Below are positions 16,064-24,852 of a stretch of 64,000 nucleotides of DNA, piece by piece. Location of the stretch: the NCBI RefSeq assembly GCF_024127895.1, contig NZ_JAMYBK010000003.1, positions 1 through 64,000 on the forward strand, in the 5' to 3' direction. The stretch comes from Pseudomonas guariconensis (GTDB lineage: Bacteria > Pseudomonadota > Gammaproteobacteria > Pseudomonadales > Pseudomonadaceae). A program made the translations under genes and the position numbers. The first letter of the stretch is position 1. Every line of letters starts with the position of its first letter. The notes under the pieces are model-generated. The model saw only the letters and a list, made by a program, of their open reading frames with translations, was not told the origin of the DNA and made no database searches.

Positions 16064-17308
16064 TCAGTCGAAGCGAGTGGCGCTGTAGGGCGCCGGGTCG
16101 GTGAAGGGCGCCTGCCCGGTGACCAGCTCGGCCAGCAGGCGGCCGCTGACCGGGCCCAGGGTCAGGCCGTGGTGGGCATGGCCGAAGTTGAACCACAGGT
16201 TGGCGTGGCGCGGCGCCGGACCGATTACCGGGCGCATGTCTGGCAGGCACGGACGCCGGCCCAGCCAGGGCCTGTCGTCGAGGCGTTCGCCCAGCGCCGG
16301 GAATAGCTTGCGCGCCAGGGCTTCGCAGCGGCCTAGCTGGATCTCGTTGCCCGGCGCATCCGCAGCGGCGAACTCGATGCCGGTGGTCAGGCGCACGCCC
16401 CGGGCCATGGGCGCCAGCACATAACCGCCCTGGGTATCGCAGATCGAGTGGCCGAGCTCGGCACCGTCGCGGGTGGCGTAATGCATGTGGTAGCCGCGCT
16501 TGATCGCCAGCGGGAAGCGGTAGCCCAGCGGTTCGAACAGCTCGGCCGACTGTGGGCCGAGGCAGGCCACCACTTCGTCGGCCTCAAGCGGGCCACGGCG
16601 GCTGTCCACCTGCCAGCGCTCGCCGAGCCGGCGCAGGCTACGCGCATCGCCCTGCAGGAACTGCCCGCCACGCTGGACGAACAGTGCGGCATAGCCGCGG
16701 GTCAGGGCGCCGGGGTCGCTCACGGTCTTCGGGTCGAGCCAGTGGATGCCGCCCAGCACGTCGCCCTCCAGGCGCTGCTCGCGGGCTTGCAGTTGCTCGC
16801 GCTCGAGGATTTCGTACTGCAGGCCGTAGCGCGCCAGGCCGTGCAGGTCGGCCTTGGCCCGGTCGAACAGGCGTGGGTCACGGTACACCTCGATCCAGCC
16901 CTTGGCCTGCACCAGTGCACCGAGGCCGGCGGCCTCGATCAGGGCGTCGTGCTCCTCGACGCAACGTTGCACCAGCGGCAGCATGTCGGCCGCCGCGCCG
17001 GCCAGGCGCCCTGGGGCCGATTGCTGCCAGTAGCGCAACAGCCAGGGCGCGGCCTTGGGCAGGTGGACCAGGCTGTAGCGCACGTCTGGCTGGCGGTTCA
17101 GGCCATAGCGCAGCAGGGCGCCGAGGTTGCGCGGGAAGGCATAGGGAATCACGCTGGAACGCTCGATCAGCCCGGCGTTGCCATGGCTGGTGCCGCTGCC
17201 GGGCGTGTCGCGGTCGAGCAGGATCACCTGGCGTCCGCGCGCCTGCAGGTGCAGCGCGGTGCTGACGCCGACGATGCCGGCGCCGAGGACAAGGGTTTGG
17301 CAGTGCAT
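16064..17308 (-). CDS. amaD: FAD-dependent D-amino-acid oxidase/dehydrogenase (D-lysine)
   Basis: A 414-residue DadA-like flavoprotein. The dinucleotide-binding fingerprint is at the N-terminus (LVLGAGIVGVSTALHLQARG, residues 6-25), and the C-terminal FAD contact reads WLGRRPCLPDMRPVIGPA...GHAHHGLTLGPVSG. In P. putida the enzyme in this context (AmaD) converts D-lysine to delta1-piperideine-2-carboxylate. It lies inside a polar amino-acid ABC operon (16 bases after a permease, 22 before the ATPase) and near divergent dpkA, which makes the next product. The name rests on this synteny and family match. Confidence 0.83.
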   Translation of the reverse strand: MHCQTLVLGAGIVGVSTALHLQARGRQVILLDRDTPGSGTSHGNAGLIERSSVIPYAFPRNLGALLRYGLNRQPDVRYSLVHLPKAAPWLLRYWQQSAPGRLAGAAADMLPLVQRCVEEHDALIEAAGLGALVQAKGWIEVYRDPRLFDRAKADLHGLARYGLQYEILEREQLQAREQRLEGDVLGGIHWLDPKTVSDPGALTRGYAALFVQRGGQFLQGDARSLRRLGERWQVDSRRGPLEADEVVACLGPQSAELFEPLGYRFPLAIKRGYHMHYATRDGAELGHSICDTQGGYVLAPMARGVRLTTGIEFAAADAPGNEIQLGRCEALARKLFPALGERLDDRPWLGRRPCLPDMRPVIGPAPRHANLWFNFGHAHHGLTLGPVSGRLLAELVTGQAPFTDPAPYSATRFD

Positions 17309-17324
17309 GGGGCGTATCCTTCGG

Positions 17325-18035
17325 TCAGTTCAGGTGGCGGCCCAGGCGGGCTTCCAGGTGTTTCAGGGCGCGCCGCACGAGTTCCACGATCACCAGGTAG
17401 AGCACGGCGGCCCACAGGTAGATCTGGAAGTCGAAGCTGCGCGAGAAGGCCAGCTTGGTCACGCCCATCAGGTCGTAGATGGTCACTAGCGAGGCGATGG
17501 CGCTGGCCTTGATCATCAGGATCAGCTCGTTGCCCAGTGGGCCGATGGCCACCAGCAGCGACTGCGGCAGGATCACCTTGAAGAAGGTGGTCGAGCGCTT
17601 CAGGTTCAGGGCCCGCGCCGCCTCGTACTGGCCGGGGGCGATGGCCAGCAGGCTGGCGCGGAAGATCTCCGCCTGGTAGGCGGCGGTGTTCAGGGTGAAG
17701 GCCAGCAGGGTGCAGTACCAGGCTTCGCGGAAGAACCACCACAGACCCAGCTCCTGCCAGAAGCCCTTGAGCGAGCCGAGGCCGTAGTACAGCAAGAACA
17801 GCTGGGCCAGCAGCGGCGAGCCACGGAAGAAGTAGATGTAGCCGGCGGCCAGGCGTTGCAGCAGTTGGCTGCGCGACAGGCGCGCCAGGGCCAGCAGCAG
17901 GCCGAGCGCCGCGCCCAGGCTGAAGGAGATCGCCACCAGCTTGGCGGTCACCAACAGGCCGTCGAGAAAGCGCGGGCCGTAGCGCTCCAGCAGGTCGGGG
18001 TCCAACACCATGGTCAGCCATTGTTCGACGCTCAT
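17325..18035 (-). CDS. Amino-acid ABC transporter permease (second)
   Basis: A 236-residue inner-membrane permease of the HisM/GlnP type with about five helices. The EAA loop that contacts the ATPase is visible as QYEAARALNLKRSTTFFKVILPQSL (about residues 137-161). Its ATG overlaps the stop of the preceding permease gene as ATGA, so the two subunits are translationally coupled and probably form the heterodimeric channel. Confidence 0.88.
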   Translation of the reverse strand: MSVEQWLTMVLDPDLLERYGPRFLDGLLVTAKLVAISFSLGAALGLLLALARLSRSQLLQRLAAGYIYFFRGSPLLAQLFLLYYGLGSLKGFWQELGLWWFFREAWYCTLLAFTLNTAAYQAEIFRASLLAIAPGQYEAARALNLKRSTTFFKVILPQSLLVAIGPLGNELILMIKASAIASLVTIYDLMGVTKLAFSRSFDFQIYLWAAVLYLVIVELVRRALKHLEARLGRHLN

Positions 18036-18751
18036 GCCTGGGCTCCTTGCAGGTGGCGGTTGCAGCGCCGTTCGATGAGGGCGAAGACCCTGCCCGACAG
18101 CGCCGAGAACAGCAGGTAGCCCAGGCAGGCCACGCCGTAGAAGAACATCGGCTCTTTGGTCACGCTGACCGCCAGGTTGGTCTGGCGCATCAGGTCGACC
18201 AGGGAGATGGTCGACACCAGCGAGGTGTCCTTGAGCAACGACAGCCAGTTGTTGGACAGACCAGGCAGGGCGATGCGGGTGAGTTGCGGCAGCACCACCT
18301 TGAAGAACCCCGTGCGCCGGCTCAGGCCCAGGGCGGCGCAAGCCTCCACCTGGCCCTTGGGCAGGGTCTTGAAGGCGGCCAGCCAGATCTCGCTGGAAAA
18401 GGCGGCGAACACCAGGCTGAAGGCGATCATCGCGGCGAGGAAGGTGTTGATCAGCACCTCGCCTTCATAGCCCAGGGCCGCCAGCAGCGTCTGCGCGGCG
18501 ATCTGGCAGCCGTAGTAGATGATCAGCAGGGTCAACAGCTCGGGCAGGCCACGGAACACGGTGGAGAACGTGGTCGCCCAGGCGCGGGGCAGGCGCTTGC
18601 GCGAACGCGCGGCGAGGGCCACGAGCAGGCCCAGGGGCAGGCCGATGGGCAGGCAAGCCAGGGCCAGCGACAGGGTCACCAGGGCGCCGGCCAGCAGCGC
18701 CTGGCCCCAGCCGCCACTGGCGAAAGACAGCAAGGACAATTGATCGAGCAT
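18032..18751 (-). CDS. Amino-acid ABC transporter permease (first)
   Basis: A 239-residue permease of the HisQ type with about five helices. EAA loop: GQVEACAALGLSRRTGFFKVVLPQLT. The N-terminal TM segment begins GGWGQALLAGALVTLSLALAC. The second ATG (18751) is preceded by GGAGAT and was preferred. It is separated by 125 bases, containing a REP element, from the binding protein gene upstream in the operon. Confidence 0.88.
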   Translation of the reverse strand: MLDQLSLLSFASGGWGQALLAGALVTLSLALACLPIGLPLGLLVALAARSRKRLPRAWATTFSTVFRGLPELLTLLIIYYGCQIAAQTLLAALGYEGEVLINTFLAAMIAFSLVFAAFSSEIWLAAFKTLPKGQVEACAALGLSRRTGFFKVVLPQLTRIALPGLSNNWLSLLKDTSLVSTISLVDLMRQTNLAVSVTKEPMFFYGVACLGYLLFSALSGRVFALIERRCNRHLQGAQA

Positions 18752-18795
18752 GGTGTATCTCCACACTGTCGCTATCGGGGGCGCTTCGTGCCCCT

Positions 18796-18820
18796 TTCGC
18801 GACGCAAGGCCGCTCCCACA
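18796..18820. repeat. Single REP element inside the operon
   Basis: A REP-like sequence starting TTCGCGACGCAAGGCCGCTC lies between the binding protein and first permease genes. In that position it could stabilise or attenuate the 5' part of the operon mRNA, giving more binding protein than membrane subunits. Confidence 0.7.
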
Positions 18821-18876
18821 GGGGCGGCGCCGAGCTCAAGAGCGGCGCAGCCTCCATGGGAGAGGGCGGTCGCAGG

Positions 18877-19629
18877 TCAGTTGTAGATATCGAAGTCGAA
18901 GTACTTGCTGGCGATCTTCTGGTAGGTGCCGTTGGCGACGATCTCGGCCAACGCCTGGTTCAGGCGCTGGCGCAGGGCGTCGTCGTCCTTGCGCACGGCG
19001 ATGGCGGCGTTGGCCTTGGTGCCGGCGACGTCGCCGAGGATCCGGCAGCAGGCCTGGCCGTTCTTGTCCATCCACTCGTGCAGGGGGAACTTGTCGGCGA
19101 TCACCCCGTCCAGGCGGCCGGAGGCCAGGTCGGCGTTGGCCTCGTCCATGGTGGGGTAGAGCTTCACGTCGGCGCCGGCCCTGGCGTAGACGTCCTCGGC
19201 ATAGATGGCCTGGGTCGAGGAAGACTGGGCGCCGACGGTATAGCCCTTGAAGTCGGTCTGGGCATCGGTGATCGGGCTGTCCTTGGCCACCGCGACGGCC
19301 AGCGGGGTGCGGTAGTAAGGGTCGCTGAAGGCGATTTTCCTGCGCCGTTCCTCGGTATCGATCATCGAGGCGACCACGGCATCGTACTTGCGGGCCATCA
19401 GCGCCGGGATGATGCCTTCCCAGTCCTGGGCCACCAGGGTGCACTGGACCTTCATCTGCGCGCACAGGGCATGGGTGATATCGATGTCGAAACCATGCAG
19501 CTTGTTATCGGCGTCGACATAGTTGAAGGGCGGGTAGGCGCCCTCGGTGGCGAACCGCAAGGTCTCGGCACTGGCGGCGCCCGCCAGCAGCAGGGCGCAC
19601 GCACCCACCACAGCCATGGTCTTTTTCAT
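18877..19629 (-). CDS. Basic/polar amino-acid ABC substrate-binding protein
   Basis: A 250-residue periplasmic SBP_bac_3 protein. Signal peptide MKKTMAVVGACALLLAGAASA, mature start ETLRFATEGAYPPFNYVDAD. Ligand-site segments FDIDITHALCAQMKVQC, ALMARKYDAVVASM and RRRKIAFSDPYYR resemble lysine/arginine/ornithine binders. Two cysteine pairs are present. ATG 19629 follows AGAGGTG. It lies 26 bases after the RpiR gene. Context suggests D-lysine or a related basic amino acid as ligand. Confidence 0.9.
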   Translation of the reverse strand: MKKTMAVVGACALLLAGAASAETLRFATEGAYPPFNYVDADNKLHGFDIDITHALCAQMKVQCTLVAQDWEGIIPALMARKYDAVVASMIDTEERRRKIAFSDPYYRTPLAVAVAKDSPITDAQTDFKGYTVGAQSSSTQAIYAEDVYARAGADVKLYPTMDEANADLASGRLDGVIADKFPLHEWMDKNGQACCRILGDVAGTKANAAIAVRKDDDALRQRLNQALAEIVANGTYQKIASKYFDFDIYN

Positions 19630-19655
19630 TTCGCACCTCTGTACTTGCACTCTTG

Positions 19656-20528
19656 CTATTGTTGTTTGCCCGCTGGCCACGAGGTGTAGCCGACGAACTC
19701 GTTATGTAGAGCGGCAGTCGCTTCCAAGCGTCTTTCAACATCGGGCCCGAGTTTCCTGCAGACCTCGTTGACCATCAGGTGCACCCACGACAGCATCGCC
19801 GAGGTGGACTCCCAGAACAGGTTGAATTCGGTGGGGATGCGGAACACCTCGTCGGCGTTGGCCTCGGCCCAGTCACAGAAGGTGTCGGTCACCAAGGTGA
19901 CCGGAATGCCGGCCTGGCGTGCCTTCTGGCACAGCTGCAGGGCATGGCGTGAATAGCGGCGCGCCTCGAACACCAGCAAGGCGCTGTCCTCGGCGCGGCC
20001 AAGCAAGACCTCGCCGAAGTGCCCGGCGCTGCCATCGACCAGTTGCACACCGTCGCGCAGGTACTGCATCAGGTGACTCATGCACATGGCGATGCCGCGT
20101 TCGGTCTGGAAACCGGCGACGAACACCCGCGGCTTGTCCGCCAGGCGCTGGGCCACCTGCTGCCAGGCCTGGCCACGGCTGTATTCGTGCACCCGCACCA
20201 GTGCCGCGATCTCCAGCTCCAGGCTGCCGGCGCTGTCGGCAGCTTCGCGGTTCTGGCGGTAGGCTTGCAGGCGATCCCCCACCAGCCAGGGGCCGTCGCC
20301 CAGGTCGCTCTGCAGGTCTTGCTTGAGCGCCTTGAGGTGGGCATAGCCCAGGGCGCGGCAGAAGCGGCCGACACTGGACTCGCTGACGCCCAGCTTGGCG
20401 GCGATGCTGGCCGAGGTCTGGAACGGCAGCTCGTGCAGGTTGGCGAGCATGTAGCTGGCGATCTTGCGGCCCGAGGCGGCGGCGCCGTGCAGGCTGTTCT
20501 CCAGGCGTTGCTTGATCGGTTGGCTCAT
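19656..20528 (-). CDS. RpiR family (MurR/RpiR) transcriptional regulator
   Basis: 290 residues. The N-terminal RpiR helix-turn-helix is seen in FQTSASIAAKLGVSESSVGRFCRALGY (about residues 36-62); the C-terminal SIS domain spans about 120-260 (VFVAGFQTERGIAMCMSHL, LLVFEARRYSRHALQLCQKAR). It is the first gene of the transport/amaD operon and is divergent from dpkA, so it is the likely local regulator. Two inverted repeats in the 149-base divergent gap (20561-20601) are candidate operators. Confidence 0.88.
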   Translation of the reverse strand: MSQPIKQRLENSLHGAAASGRKIASYMLANLHELPFQTSASIAAKLGVSESSVGRFCRALGYAHLKALKQDLQSDLGDGPWLVGDRLQAYRQNREAADSAGSLELEIAALVRVHEYSRGQAWQQVAQRLADKPRVFVAGFQTERGIAMCMSHLMQYLRDGVQLVDGSAGHFGEVLLGRAEDSALLVFEARRYSRHALQLCQKARQAGIPVTLVTDTFCDWAEANADEVFRIPTEFNLFWESTSAMLSWVHLMVNEVCRKLGPDVERRLEATAALHNEFVGYTSWPAGKQQ

Positions 20529-20560
20529 GTCGCGGCTCCGGGCTGGCTGAGGCGTGGGAT

Positions 20561-20601
20561 AGAAAATGGATGTTTTCTGTCACTAAGTCAATATTTGACA
20601 G
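20561..20601. promoter_or_regulatory. Candidate RpiR operators in the divergent region
   Basis: AGAAAATGGATGTTTTCT (20561-20578) is an inverted repeat with six-base arms. It overlaps the left arm of a second one, CTGTCA-N13-TGACAG (20577-20601). Together they cover the space between the RpiR gene and dpkA. Confidence 0.45.
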
Positions 20602-20677
20602 ATAACTGCCATTCGCGGGAAAGTCTTCGCCATTGCCTTACGCTGTAGCCATTCCAATGCCAAGAAAGGAGCTCCAG

Positions 20678-21703
20678 ATGTCCGCACCTTCCGCCAGCCC
20701 CGTCGTGCGCGTGCCTTTTGCCGAGCTGCAGGCGCTGCTGCAACGTATCTTCCTGCGTCACGGCTGTTCCGAGGCGGTGGCCGCGGTGCTCGCCCACAAC
20801 TGCGCCAGCGCCCAGCGCGATGGCGCCCACAGCCATGGCGTGTTCCGCATGCCCGGCTACGTCTCTACCCTGGCCAGCGGCTGGGTCGATGGCCGTGCCC
20901 AGCCCCAGGTGAGTGACGTGGCGTCGGGGTACGTGCGCGTCGACGCCGCTGGCGGTTTCGCCCAGCCGGCCCTGGCGGCGGCCCGGGCGCTGCTGGTAGA
21001 GAAGGCTCGCAGCGCCGGGATCGCGGTGCTGGCGATCCACAACTCGCACCACTTCGCCGCCCTTTGGCCGGACGTGGAGCCCTTCGCGGACGAAGGGCTG
21101 GTGGCGCTCAGCGTGGTCAACAGCATGACCTGCGTGGTGCCCCATGGGGCGCGTAAGCCGCTGTTCGGCACCAACCCCATCGCCTTTGCCGCGCCTTGCG
21201 CAGGGCATGATCCGATCGTCTTCGACATGGCCACCAGCGCCATGGCCCATGGCGACGTGCAGATCGCCGCCCGGGCGGGCGAGACGTTGCCGCCGGGCAT
21301 GGGCGTGGACGCCGAGGGCCAGCCGACCTGCGACCCGGCGGCGATCCTCGAAGGCGGCGCGCTGCTGCCGTTTGGCGGGCACAAGGGCTCGGCGCTGTCG
21401 ATGATGGTCGAGTTGCTGGCGGCGGCGCTGACCGGTGGGCATTTCTCCTGGGAGTTCGATTGGTCCGGGCATCCGGGGGCGAAGACGCCCTGGACCGGGC
21501 AACTGATCATCGTCATCGACCCGAGCAAGGCACAAGGGCAGCGGTTTGCCCAGCGCAGCCGGGAGCTGGTGGAGCAGATGCAGGCGGTGGGGCTGACCCG
21601 TATGCCGGGGGAGCGGCGCTACCGCGAGCGGGAGGTGGCCGAGCGGGAAGGCGTGGCACTGAGCGAGCAGGAGTTGCAGGGGCTCGAGGCGCTGGCTGGC
21701 TGA
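20678..21703 (+). CDS. dpkA: Delta1-piperideine-2-carboxylate/pyrroline-2-carboxylate reductase
   Basis: A 341-residue NADPH-dependent reductase of the malate/L-lactate dehydrogenase (Ldh_2) superfamily. Characteristic blocks: catalytic-region RDGAHSHGVFRMPGY (about residue 47), FGTNPIAFAAP (about 168) and LLPFGGHKGSALSMMVELLAAALTG (about 230-254). P. putida DpkA reduces the cyclic imine from D-lysine to L-pipecolate. ATG 20678 follows AAGGAG. It is divergent from the RpiR-led operon that contains amaD, so oxidase and reductase genes share a control region. Confidence 0.86.
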   Translation: MSAPSASPVVRVPFAELQALLQRIFLRHGCSEAVAAVLAHNCASAQRDGAHSHGVFRMPGYVSTLASGWVDGRAQPQVSDVASGYVRVDAAGGFAQPALAAARALLVEKARSAGIAVLAIHNSHHFAALWPDVEPFADEGLVALSVVNSMTCVVPHGARKPLFGTNPIAFAAPCAGHDPIVFDMATSAMAHGDVQIAARAGETLPPGMGVDAEGQPTCDPAAILEGGALLPFGGHKGSALSMMVELLAAALTGGHFSWEFDWSGHPGAKTPWTGQLIIVIDPSKAQGQRFAQRSRELVEQMQAVGLTRMPGERRYREREVAEREGVALSEQELQGLEALAG

Positions 21704-21746
21704 CACGGCCCAATGGCCGCTCAGAGCATACCGCTGTCCTTATGTC

Positions 21747-21760
21747 GTGCAGGCCTGCAC
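21747..21760. promoter_or_regulatory. 14-bp perfect palindrome upstream of amaC
   Basis: GTGCAGGCCTGCAC lies about 100 bases before the amaC start, in the 155-base gap after dpkA. It suggests separate control of amaC; the binding protein is unknown. Confidence 0.35.
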
Positions 21761-21858
21761 TGAACACCTTGCACATCAGTGATGTTCCTGTGGCGCCACT
21801 GCAGGTATCCTCGGGGGCAGCATTTCCCGAACTGTCCTGATCCAAGGAGCTGTGCGCT

Positions 21859-23058
21859 GTGTTCAAACATGTCGATGCCTATGCCGGCGACCCGATTCTC
21901 TCGCTGATGGAGACCTTCAAGGCCGACCCACGTGCCGACAAGGTCAACCTGAGTATCGGCCTGTACTACGATGAGGCTGGCGTGGTGCCGCAACTGGCGG
22001 CGGTGGGCGAGGTGGAGAAGCGCCTGGCCGGCCAGCCCCACGAGGCTTCCCTGTACCTGCCGATGGAAGGTCTGGCCAGCTATCGCCAGGCGATCCAGGC
22101 CCTGCTGTTCGGTGCCGATCACCCGGCGGTGGCAGGCGGTCGCGTGGCCACCGTGCAGACCGTGGGCGGCTCCGGGGCGCTGAAGGTCGGTGCGGACTTC
22201 CTCAAGCGTTACTTCCCGCAGTCCGAGGTCTGGGTCAGCAACCCGACCTGGGACAACCACCGGGCGATCTTCGAGGGCGCGGGCTTCAAGGTCCACACCT
22301 ACCCGTACTTCGACCCGGCCAGCCGTGGCCTGGACTTCGCCGGCATGCTCGCCACCTTGCAGGGGCTGGCGCAGAACAGCATCGTCCTGCTGCACCCGTG
22401 CTGCCACAACCCCACTGGCGTCGACCTGGACCAGAACCAGTGGCAGCAGGTGGTCGAGGTGGTCAAGGCGCGCCAGCTGATCCCGTTCCTCGACATCGCC
22501 TACCAGGGCTTCGGCGAAGGCCTGGTGGAAGACGCCTACGCCATCCGCGAAATGGCCCGCGCCGGGGTGCCGTGCCTGGTCAGCAACTCGTTCTCGAAGA
22601 TCTTCTCGCTGTACGGCGAGCGGGTAGGGGGCCTGTCGGTGGTCTGCGACGACGACGCCACCGCTCAGAGCGTGCTCGGCCAGCTCAAGGCCACCGTGCG
22701 CCGCAACTATTCCAGCCCGCCCTGCCACGGCGCCCAACTGGTCGCCGGCGTGCTCGGCGATGCCGCGCTCAATGCCCAGTGGGTGGCGGAAGTGGAAGCG
22801 ATGCGCAAGCGTATCCTCGACATGCGCCAGGGGCTGGTGGACCTGCTCGGTGAACTGCTGCCGGGCCAGGACTTCCAGTTCTTCCTGCGCCAGCGCGGCA
22901 TGTTCAGCTACACCGGTTTGAGCGTCGAGCAGGTACGTCGCCTGCGGGACGAGTTCGGCGTGTACCTGATCGACAGCGGCCGGGTGTGCATGTCGGGCCT
23001 GCGCCCGGCCAACCTGCGCCGTGTGGCCGAGGCATTCGCGGCCGTTCAACAGGGTTGA
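21859..23058 (+). CDS. amaC: Class I aminotransferase (aromatic/lysine, TyrB-like)
   Basis: A 399-residue PLP aminotransferase close to aspartate/aromatic aminotransferases. The PLP lysine is in [17 protein letters not shown] (about residue 250); NPTWDNH and [13 protein letters not shown] carry cofactor-binding residues, and the terminal substrate Arg lies in the SGLRPANL region. In P. putida the equivalent gene beside dpkA is AmaC, assigned to lysine/aminoadipate-type transamination. The start is GTG, nine bases after AAGGAG. A short gap separates it from dpkA, so it may be co-transcribed or use its own promoter. Confidence 0.84.
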   Translation: MFKHVDAYAGDPILSLMETFKADPRADKVNLSIGLYYDEAGVVPQLAAVGEVEKRLAGQPHEASLYLPMEGLASYRQAIQALLFGADHPAVAGGRVATVQTVGGSGALKVGADFLKRYFPQSEVWVSNPTWDNHRAIFEGAGFKVHTYPYFDPASRGLDFAGMLATLQGLAQNSIVLLHPCCHNPTGVDLDQNQWQQVVEVVKARQLIPFLDIAYQGFGEGLVEDAYAIREMARAGVPCLVSNSFSKIFSLYGERVGGLSVVCDDDATAQSVLGQLKATVRRNYSSPPCHGAQLVAGVLGDAALNAQWVAEVEAMRKRILDMRQGLVDLLGELLPGQDFQFFLRQRGMFSYTGLSVEQVRRLRDEFGVYLIDSGRVCMSGLRPANLRRVAEAFAAVQQG

Positions 23059-23066
23059 TGCAGGCG

Positions 23067-23085
23067 GGCACCCTTTCGGGGTGCC
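23067..23085 (+). terminator. Hairpin after amaC
   Basis: GGCACCC-TTTCG-GGGTGCC begins nine bases after the amaC stop. Confidence 0.6.
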
Positions 23086-23097
23086 TGGTCGATCACA

Positions 23098-23182
23098 TTC
23101 GCGGGCAAGCCCGCTCCCATGATCCTGCCAGTCGTATCGTTGGCGACCGGCTCGGCCCCTGTGGGAGCGGGCTTGCCCGCGA
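23098..23182. repeat. REP pair in inverted orientation
   Basis: REP copies at 23098-23120 and 23160-23182 face each other, 39 bases apart. This is the same arrangement and spacing as the pair at 114-200. Confidence 0.85.
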
Positions 23183-23212
23183 GTGCGTTCGCCGCCAGGC
23201 TTCCTGTGTGAA

Positions 23213-23409
23213 GGTGCAACCCATTCCTCCAATCAGGTAACGCCTGGTTTCAGAAAATTCCCACCCAAGGTGCAACCGTCCCTCGGGCAGGGCTATGCAA
23301 GTGCAACCCAATCAGCGCACAATCGCGCCCCTCTTTTTCGGTTGAGGTGCGCGAGGCCTTGTGTTTCGCCGCTCTCAGCCTGTTGCAGTCTTGCGAGTGG
23401 AGTTGCACC
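23213..23409. promoter_or_regulatory. Repeated GGTGCAAC motif upstream of the SdaC-like gene
   Basis: GGTGCAAC occurs at 23213-23220 and 23269-23276, AGTGCAAC at 23300-23307, and its reverse complement GTTGCACC at 23402-23409, just before the start codon. Two copies are followed by the same CCCA and ATCAG text. They may be binding sites for an unidentified regulator or remnants of a local duplication. Confidence 0.4.
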
Positions 23410-23413
23410 CGGA

Positions 23414-24706
23414 ATGAATGAGCAGGCCCCAAGCGTCGAACGGCGCTTCGAAGAATCGACCCCCGCCACCCTCGGCAGCTGGTCGCGACAAGACACCACC
23501 TGGATGCTGGGCCTGTTCGGCACGGCGATCGGCGCCGGAACCCTGTTCCTGCCGATCAACGCCGGCCTCGGCGGTTTCTGGCCGCTGCTGATCCTGGCCG
23601 TGCTGGCCTTCCCCATGACCTACTACGCCCACCGCGGGCTGACCCGCTTCGTGCTCTCCGGGCGCAACGGCGGCGATATCACCGAGGTGGTCGAGGAACA
23701 CTTCGGCATCACGGCCGGTGCCCTGATCACCGTGTTGTACTTCTTCGCCATCTTCCCGATCCTGCTGATCTACAGCGTGGCCTTGACCAACACCGTCAGC
23801 AGCTTCATGGAACACCAGTTGCACATGACCCCGCCACCGCGGGCGCTCCTGTCGTTCCTGCTGATCTTCGGCCTGCTGCTGGTGGTGCGCTGCGGTGAAC
23901 AGGCCACGGTCAAGGTCATGAGCCTGCTGGTGTACCCGTTCATCGTCGCCCTGGCGCTGCTGGCCCTGTACCTGGTGCCGCACTGGAATGGCGGCATCCT
24001 CGACAGCGCCACCCAGCTGCCGTCAGGCTCGGCCTTCCTGCACACCTTGTGGCTGGCGATCCCGGTGATGGTGTTCTCCTTCAACCACTCGCCGATCATC
24101 TCGGCCTTCGCCGTCGACCAGAAGCGTCGCTACGGCGAACATGCCGATGAGCGCAGCGGCCAGATCCTGGCACGCGCCCATCTGCTGATGGTAGCCATGG
24201 TGCTGTTCTTCGTCTTCAGCTGCGTGCTGACCCTCAGCAGCGCCCAACTGGCCGAGGCCAAGGCGCAGAACCTGTCGATCCTGTCGTACCTGGCCAACCA
24301 TTTCAGCAACCCGACCATCGCCTTCGCCGCGCCGTTGATCGCGTTCATCGCCATCGCCAAGTCGTTCCTGGGGCACTACATCGGGGCCAGCGAAGGCCTC
24401 AAGGGCATCATCGCCAAGACCGGCCTGCGCCCAGACGCCAAGGCCATGGACCGTGTAGTCGCTGCGCTGATGTTGGTGGTGTGCTGGATCGTCGCCACCC
24501 TCAACCCGAGCATCCTGGGCATGATCGAGTCCCTCGGCGGCCCGATCATCGCTGCGCTGCTGTTCCTCATGCCGATGTACGCCATCCGCCGCGTGCCGTC
24601 GATGCGCAAGTACAGCGGCGCGCTGTCCAACGTCTTCGTCGTGGTGCTTGGCCTGATGGCCATGTCCTCGGTGGTCTACTCGGTGGTCGATAGCCTGCTG
24701 GGGTGA
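23414..24706 (+). CDS. HAAAP family amino-acid/proton symporter (SdaC-like)
   Basis: A 430-residue inner-membrane transporter with about eleven helices. The first helix carries GLFGTAIGAGTLFLPINAGLGGFWPL, the hallmark of the hydroxy/aromatic amino acid permease family that includes SdaC, TdcC and YhaO. IPVMVFSFNHSPIISAFAVDQ is also typical. Serine or threonine is the usual substrate of the closest group, but this is not decided by sequence. ATG 23414 was chosen because similarity begins there; the SD is GGA, weak. Upstream lie four GTGCAAC-type motifs. Confidence 0.87.
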   Translation: MNEQAPSVERRFEESTPATLGSWSRQDTTWMLGLFGTAIGAGTLFLPINAGLGGFWPLLILAVLAFPMTYYAHRGLTRFVLSGRNGGDITEVVEEHFGITAGALITVLYFFAIFPILLIYSVALTNTVSSFMEHQLHMTPPPRALLSFLLIFGLLLVVRCGEQATVKVMSLLVYPFIVALALLALYLVPHWNGGILDSATQLPSGSAFLHTLWLAIPVMVFSFNHSPIISAFAVDQKRRYGEHADERSGQILARAHLLMVAMVLFFVFSCVLTLSSAQLAEAKAQNLSILSYLANHFSNPTIAFAAPLIAFIAIAKSFLGHYIGASEGLKGIIAKTGLRPDAKAMDRVVAALMLVVCWIVATLNPSILGMIESLGGPIIAALLFLMPMYAIRRVPSMRKYSGALSNVFVVVLGLMAMSSVVYSVVDSLLG

Positions 24707-24717
24707 GGGGGCGGCTT

Positions 24718-24777
24718 CGAGCTGCAAGCTTCAAGTAAAAGCGACGTGGTGCGCCTTGGCTTGTCGCTTGCAGCTCG
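24718..24777. repeat. Inverted repeat between transporter and tpx
   Basis: CGAGCTGCAAGC (24718-24729) and GCTTGCAGCTCG (24766-24777) are perfect 12-base arms 36 bases apart. GCTTGCAGCTTG-type text recurs in the muxB-muxC junction (near 29974-29986), so this is a dispersed repeat family; it may also terminate the transporter transcript. Confidence 0.55.
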
Positions 24778-24852
24778 AGGGGCCACTAGGCACCCGGGCG
24801 CCTTCGTGCTTAACTCGGTGTCCTTTTCAAACCTCGCATAAGGATTCATGTC

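Noticed and set aside
23213..23409. Treating the GTGCAAC copies as a CRISPR-like array
   Set aside because: Units are 8-11 bases, irregularly spaced and partly inverted, with no cas genes.
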